DNA of 64,000 bases from an uncultured Lachnospiraceae bacterium (GTDB lineage Bacteria; Bacillota; Clostridia; Lachnospirales; Lachnospiraceae), in the NCBI GenBank assembly GCA_944381405.1, contig CALWLA010000006.1, positions 1-64,000 of the forward strand, given 5' to 3'. The translations under genes and the position numbers were made by a program. The notes under the pieces were generated by a model. It did no database searches, had not been told where the DNA came from, and worked only from the letters and a program-made list of their open reading frames with translations. Each line of letters starts with the position of its first letter. The stretch's first letter is position 1. Shown in pieces: positions 59,042 to 64,000 of this stretch.

Positions 59042-60169
59042 GCAGGCCTTGGCATAAGCCGTAAGGGCCTTTTTCTGCTCCCGGTTCAGGTTCTCCGGCA
59101 CATGCACCACCAGTGTCACATAGTGGTCGCCCCGGACGTTCTTGTTGTTCAGCATGGGCACGCCCTTGCCCCTAAGCCGCACCTTGGTATCCGTAGCCGT
59201 GCCTGGCTTGATCTGGTATTCCACCATGCCGTCCACGGTCTTGATCCGCAGAGGACCTCCCAGGGCCATCTTGGCAAAGGATACCGGCACCGTGGAAAAG
59301 ATGCTGGTGCCCTGGCGCTTGAAGATGGGATGGGGAGATACGGTGATCTCCACCAGAAGATCTCCTCTGGGGCCGCCGTTTATGCCCGGCTCCCCGGCTC
59401 CCGCCAGCCTTACCGCCTGGCCGTTGTCGATGCCCGCCGGCACGTTGACCTTGAACCGTTTCTTGGTGGTGATATAGCCTGTGCCCCGGCAGTCCGGACA
59501 TTTTTCCTTGATGACCTTGCCCTTGCCCTGGCAGTCCGGACAGGTGGTCACGGTCTGCATCTGGCCGAAGAAGGGGCTGTTCTGGGTAACGGTGATCTTG
59601 CCCCGGCCCTTACAGCGCTCGCAGGTGACGGGAGAGGTCCCCGCCTTTGCGCCGCTGCCGCCGCAGCTCTTACAGGTATCCTTGTAGTTGATCTCCAGTT
59701 CCTTTTCGCAGCCGGTGATGGCCTCCTCAAAGGTGATGCGGATGGCTGCCCGCAGGCTCTGGCCCTTCTGGGGCGCATTGCTGTAGCCGCCGCCAAAGCC
59801 GCTGGAAGAATAGTAGCTCCTTCCGCCTCCGCCCCCGAAACCGCCGAAGCTGCCGAACAGATCGGAAAAGATGTCGGTAAAGTCCATGCCGCCGAAATCG
59901 AAGCCGCCGAAGCCTGAGGCCTGTCCTGCCGCTGAGTTCGGATCAAAGGCCGCATGTCCGTACTGATCATAAGCGGCACGTTTCTTCGGGTCGGACAGAA
60001 CCGCATAAGCCTCTCCCGCTTCCTTGAACTTCTCTTCCGCTTCCTTATCTCCGGGGTTTGCATCCGGATGATATTTTTTGGCCAGCTGTCTGTATGCTTT
60101 TTTGATCGTGGCGTCGTCGGCATTCTTATCTACGCCGAGGACCTCGTAATAATCACGTTTCTGCGCCAT
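59018..60169 (-). CDS. dnaJ: Chaperone DnaJ
   Basis: A 383-residue Hsp40. J domain (1-70) with the HPD motif ([10 protein letters not shown]), a Gly/Phe-rich linker (about 85-125), four CxxCxGxG zinc-finger repeats ([32 protein letters not shown]) and the C-terminal substrate-binding domains. It stimulates DnaK ATPase and hands over unfolded proteins. It follows dnaK with a 94-base spacer containing a hairpin. Its final codons lie in a 30-base tandem duplication. Confidence 0.96.
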   Translation of the reverse strand: MAQKRDYYEVLGVDKNADDATIKKAYRQLAKKYHPDANPGDKEAEEKFKEAGEAYAVLSDPKKRAAYDQYGHAAFDPNSAAGQASGFGGFDFGGMDFTDIFSDLFGSFGGFGGGGGRSYYSSSGFGGGYSNAPQKGQSLRAAIRITFEEAITGCEKELEINYKDTCKSCGGSGAKAGTSPVTCERCKGRGKITVTQNSPFFGQMQTVTTCPDCQGKGKVIKEKCPDCRGTGYITTKKRFKVNVPAGIDNGQAVRLAGAGEPGINGGPRGDLLVEITVSPHPIFKRQGTSIFSTVPVSFAKMALGGPLRIKTVDGMVEYQIKPGTATDTKVRLRGKGVPMLNNKNVRGDHYVTLVVHVPENLNREQKKALTAYAKACGENPEEP

Positions 60170-60222
60170 AGTTTTTCTCTCTTATCTTCTTCCTGTCTGG
60201 TCTGTTTCCATTTTTTCACATA

Positions 60223-60249
60223 CGAAAGCGGAGCAGGGCCCCGCTTTCG
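60223..60249 (-). other. Hairpin between dnaK and dnaJ
   Basis: CGAAAGCGG pairs with CCGCTTTCG (9 bp, 9-base loop) 15 bases after the dnaK stop. There is no T-run on the minus strand, so it is more likely a processing or stability element, which would set dnaK above dnaJ. Confidence 0.5.
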
Positions 60250-60263
60250 CACGATCTTATATT

Positions 60264-62198
<1,935 letters not shown>

Positions 62199-62221
62199 CT
62201 AAAATCAGTTTGTTCGCTGCC

Positions 62222-62905
62222 TTAGTTCGCTACCTTTACCATGCTGTACCGGAGCACCTTGTCCCGGAACTTATAGCCCCGCTGGAACTCCTCCACAATC
62301 TCGTTTTCCCCGTAGGCCTCGTCCTCCACATGCATCACCGCGTTGTGCAGGTTGGCGTCAAAGGGCTGGCCCTTTGCTTCGATGGGCTCCACCCCCAGGG
62401 CCTTCAGGGTATCCATGCAGGAGCGGTAGATCTTTTCCACGCCCTCCACATAGCTGCTGCCCTTAAGCTCCTCGGGAACGCTGCCCACAGCCCGTTCAAA
62501 ATTGTCCACCACCGGCAGGATCTTTTCCAGGACAGCCCGCTGTCCTTCGCCGTACATGCCGTTTTTTTCCGCCTCCGTACGCTTCCGGTAGTTATCGAAT
62601 TCCGCGAACAGCCGTTTGTATTTATCCGTCAGCTCCTCGATCTTCTGATCCTTTGGATCCGGCTTTCCTTTTTTCTCAGGCTGCTCCTTCTGTTCTGCTT
62701 CCTCCGGGGCTTCTGCCGCCTGCTCCGGCGCTTCTTCTGCTCCGTCGCCTGCTGCCCCGGCCTCTGCTGCTTCGGCCTCTGGCTTTGCTGCCTCAGCCTC
62801 AGGCTTGCTTGCAGTTTCCTGCTCCGCAGCCGGGCCCGTTTCTGTTTTTTCCTTTATCTCTTCGGCCTTCTGTTCCGGCATTTCCTTTTCCGTTCCTTCT
62901 GCCAT
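62222..62905 (-). CDS. grpE: Nucleotide-exchange factor GrpE
   Basis: A 227-residue co-chaperone that releases ADP from DnaK. The first 85 residues are an unusually long Glu/Ala/Lys/Pro tail of low complexity (repeats such as KPEAEAA). The long helix (KYKRLFAEFDNYRKRTEAE) and the C-terminal beta domain (VEEFQRGYKFRDKVLRYSMVKVA) are normal. It lies 13 bases after hrcA. Start ATG 62905 follows AGGAGGAAACAGGGC. Confidence 0.95.
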   Translation of the reverse strand: MAEGTEKEMPEQKAEEIKEKTETGPAAEQETASKPEAEAAKPEAEAAEAGAAGDGAEEAPEQAAEAPEEAEQKEQPEKKGKPDPKDQKIEELTDKYKRLFAEFDNYRKRTEAEKNGMYGEGQRAVLEKILPVVDNFERAVGSVPEELKGSSYVEGVEKIYRSCMDTLKALGVEPIEAKGQPFDANLHNAVMHVEDEAYGENEIVEEFQRGYKFRDKVLRYSMVKVAN

Positions 62906-62918
62906 GCCCTGTTTCCTC

Positions 62919-63959
62919 CTATTCTTCCTTTCCGAACATCCTGTCCAACTGGTCCATCATGACCTGCATGGAATGCAGGACCTTTTCATAGTCCATACGC
63001 TTGGGACCGATGACGCCGATGACGCCCCGAAGTCCCTCACCCAGCTCGTAATTGGCGGTGACCAGGGAGCAGTCCTGCATGTTCTGTATGGGGCCTTCCC
63101 CGCCCAGATACACCGTTACGTTATGGGAATTGTCCGTTTCGGATCTTGTTACCTCGGCCACCAGCTCCTTCAGCTCATCCTTTTCCTCAAAGGCTGAGAT
63201 CAGCTTCTGGGCCTTGTCCGTTTCGGAAAGCTCCGGATATTTCAGGATATTGGTGGCGCCGGAGGTGTAGATGTCCCGGCTCTCCTCTCCTGTTTCCATC
63301 AGCTCCACCACCGCGTTCAGGATGGTGCTCACCAGATTTCTCTGGCTGCCCGCCTGTACCAGAAGCTCCGCAATGAGCTTGGGGGTGATCTCCTTGAAGC
63401 TGCGGCCTGCCAGGGAATTGTTCAAAAGCAGGTTCAGATTCAGAAGCTCCTCCGTATCCAGAGGCTTTTTGCAGCTGATCAGCTCGGTCTTGATGATGTT
63501 GCCCTCGCAGACGAGGATCAGCAGCAGCTTGACCGGCGAAGGCTGGGAAAGCTGCAGATACCGGATCTTGTTTTCCGAAAGCACCGGTCCGCTCACCAGC
63601 GCCGCATAGTTCGTGTCCACCGCCAGGATCTTCACCATCTGCTTCAACAGGTTTTCCAGCTTGTCCACCCGCTTCAGCATGATGTCCGTCACCTCGCTGA
63701 CCCGGTTGTCGCTTTCCTGGAGGATGCTGTCCACATAAAAACGGTATCCCTTGTCGGAAGGAATGCGCCCTGCGGAGGTGTGGGGCTGCAGAATGTAGCC
63801 CATCTCCTCCAGATCGCTCATTTCGTTCCGGATCGTGGCCGAGCTTAAGCTGAGCCCGGATTCCTTGGAGATCGTCCTGGATCCCACAGGCTCACCGGTT
63901 GCCAGATAATTCTTGATGATGGTTTTCAGGATAATGATTTTTCGATTGTCCAGTTCCAT
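62919..63959 (-). CDS. hrcA: Heat-shock repressor HrcA
   Basis: A 346-residue repressor that binds CIRCE. The N-terminal winged helix includes NYLATGEPVGSRTISKESGLSLSSATIRNEMSDLEE (positions about 18-52, shown here as a landmark: GEPVGSRTIS and SSATIRNEMSDLE). A GAF-like domain and the conserved LGGEGPIQ and GVIGPKRMDYEKVL at the C-terminus follow. ATG 63959 is preferred: it gives the family's usual start and has GGTGAG four bases upstream; a GTG three codons earlier is possible. First gene of the heat-shock operon. Confidence 0.95.
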   Translation of the reverse strand: MELDNRKIIILKTIIKNYLATGEPVGSRTISKESGLSLSSATIRNEMSDLEEMGYILQPHTSAGRIPSDKGYRFYVDSILQESDNRVSEVTDIMLKRVDKLENLLKQMVKILAVDTNYAALVSGPVLSENKIRYLQLSQPSPVKLLLILVCEGNIIKTELISCKKPLDTEELLNLNLLLNNSLAGRSFKEITPKLIAELLVQAGSQRNLVSTILNAVVELMETGEESRDIYTSGATNILKYPELSETDKAQKLISAFEEKDELKELVAEVTRSETDNSHNVTVYLGGEGPIQNMQDCSLVTANYELGEGLRGVIGVIGPKRMDYEKVLHSMQVMMDQLDRMFGKEE

Positions 63960-63984
63960 TTTGCTCACCGGCCTTCCTTCTTTG

Positions 63985-64000
63985 TTAGCACTCTTTATCA
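63985..64000. promoter_or_regulatory. Half of a CIRCE operator at the window edge
   Basis: TTAGCACTC (63985-63993) is exactly one arm of the CIRCE inverted repeat (TTAGCACTC, nine bases, GAGTGCTAA); the other arm should lie just beyond position 64000. Placed 26 bases before the hrcA start, it is where HrcA would act on its own operon. Confidence 0.75.

Overview
The window reads as a chromosome segment of a moderately GC-rich anaerobic Clostridia species, most like the Lachnospiraceae. The evidence is two kinds of [FeFe] hydrogenase, aspartase, a ribose-type sugar ABC operon, strong AGGAGG ribosome sites, small XRE/RelB/Rpn modules and a CIRCE-type hrcA-grpE-dnaK-dnaJ operon. The family assignment is inference. 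Nearly all genes lie on the minus strand, so the map reads right to left.

Layout: (1) 1-14.9 kb is carbohydrate uptake and signalling. A kinase-kinase-aldolase group feeds a ribose-type ABC transporter (binding protein, ATPase, permease). It is followed by a membrane-anchored sugar-binding protein, a sensor kinase/response regulator pair, a second lipoprotein binding protein, a D-lyxose/mannose isomerase and a small VOC/ATP-grasp/GNAT/glycosyltransferase string cut by the left edge. (2) 14.9-18.8 kb holds tRNA-Leu, aspA with a divergent LysR gene, tRNA-Gln and an RpiR regulator. (3) 18.8-36.2 kb is an accessory region between tRNA-Gln and the tRNA-His/tRNA-Arg pair. It holds a broken Rpn nuclease gene, a zinc-ribbon/YARHG membrane-protein cluster, two paralogous XRE regulators, a transposase remnant, a WYL regulator, a RelB-type antitoxin with a truncated YoeB-type toxin and, in visibly AT-rich DNA, a compact six-gene operon. 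(4) 36.3-43.8 kb carries an NADH-linked [FeFe] hydrogenase with a NuoF/GltD-like partner, a HAD hydrolase, a second ferredoxin-rich hydrogenase and a two-part ThrE exporter. (5) 43.8-58.8 kb carries two MATE exporters, DNA ligase, a two-component system beside an ABC-2 exporter with a NEW3 surface protein, ApbE, an L,D-transpeptidase, a CmpB-like membrane protein and a YitT protein. (6) 59-64 kb is hrcA-grpE-dnaK-dnaJ, with half of a CIRCE operator at the right edge.

The most unusual unit is the operon at 24735-33492. In transcription order it encodes a short dynamin-like GTPase, a full-size dynamin-like GTPase, a protein with a C-terminal glycine-rich membrane hairpin, a 1099-residue HerA/FtsK-type ATPase with a glycine-zipper insert, a stand-alone HNH nuclease of the polymorphic-toxin type and a probable immunity protein. 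The genes overlap or nearly touch. I read it as a candidate conflict (antiphage or toxin-deployment) system of a composition I do not recognise. A WYL regulator and an XRE regulator lie just upstream of it.
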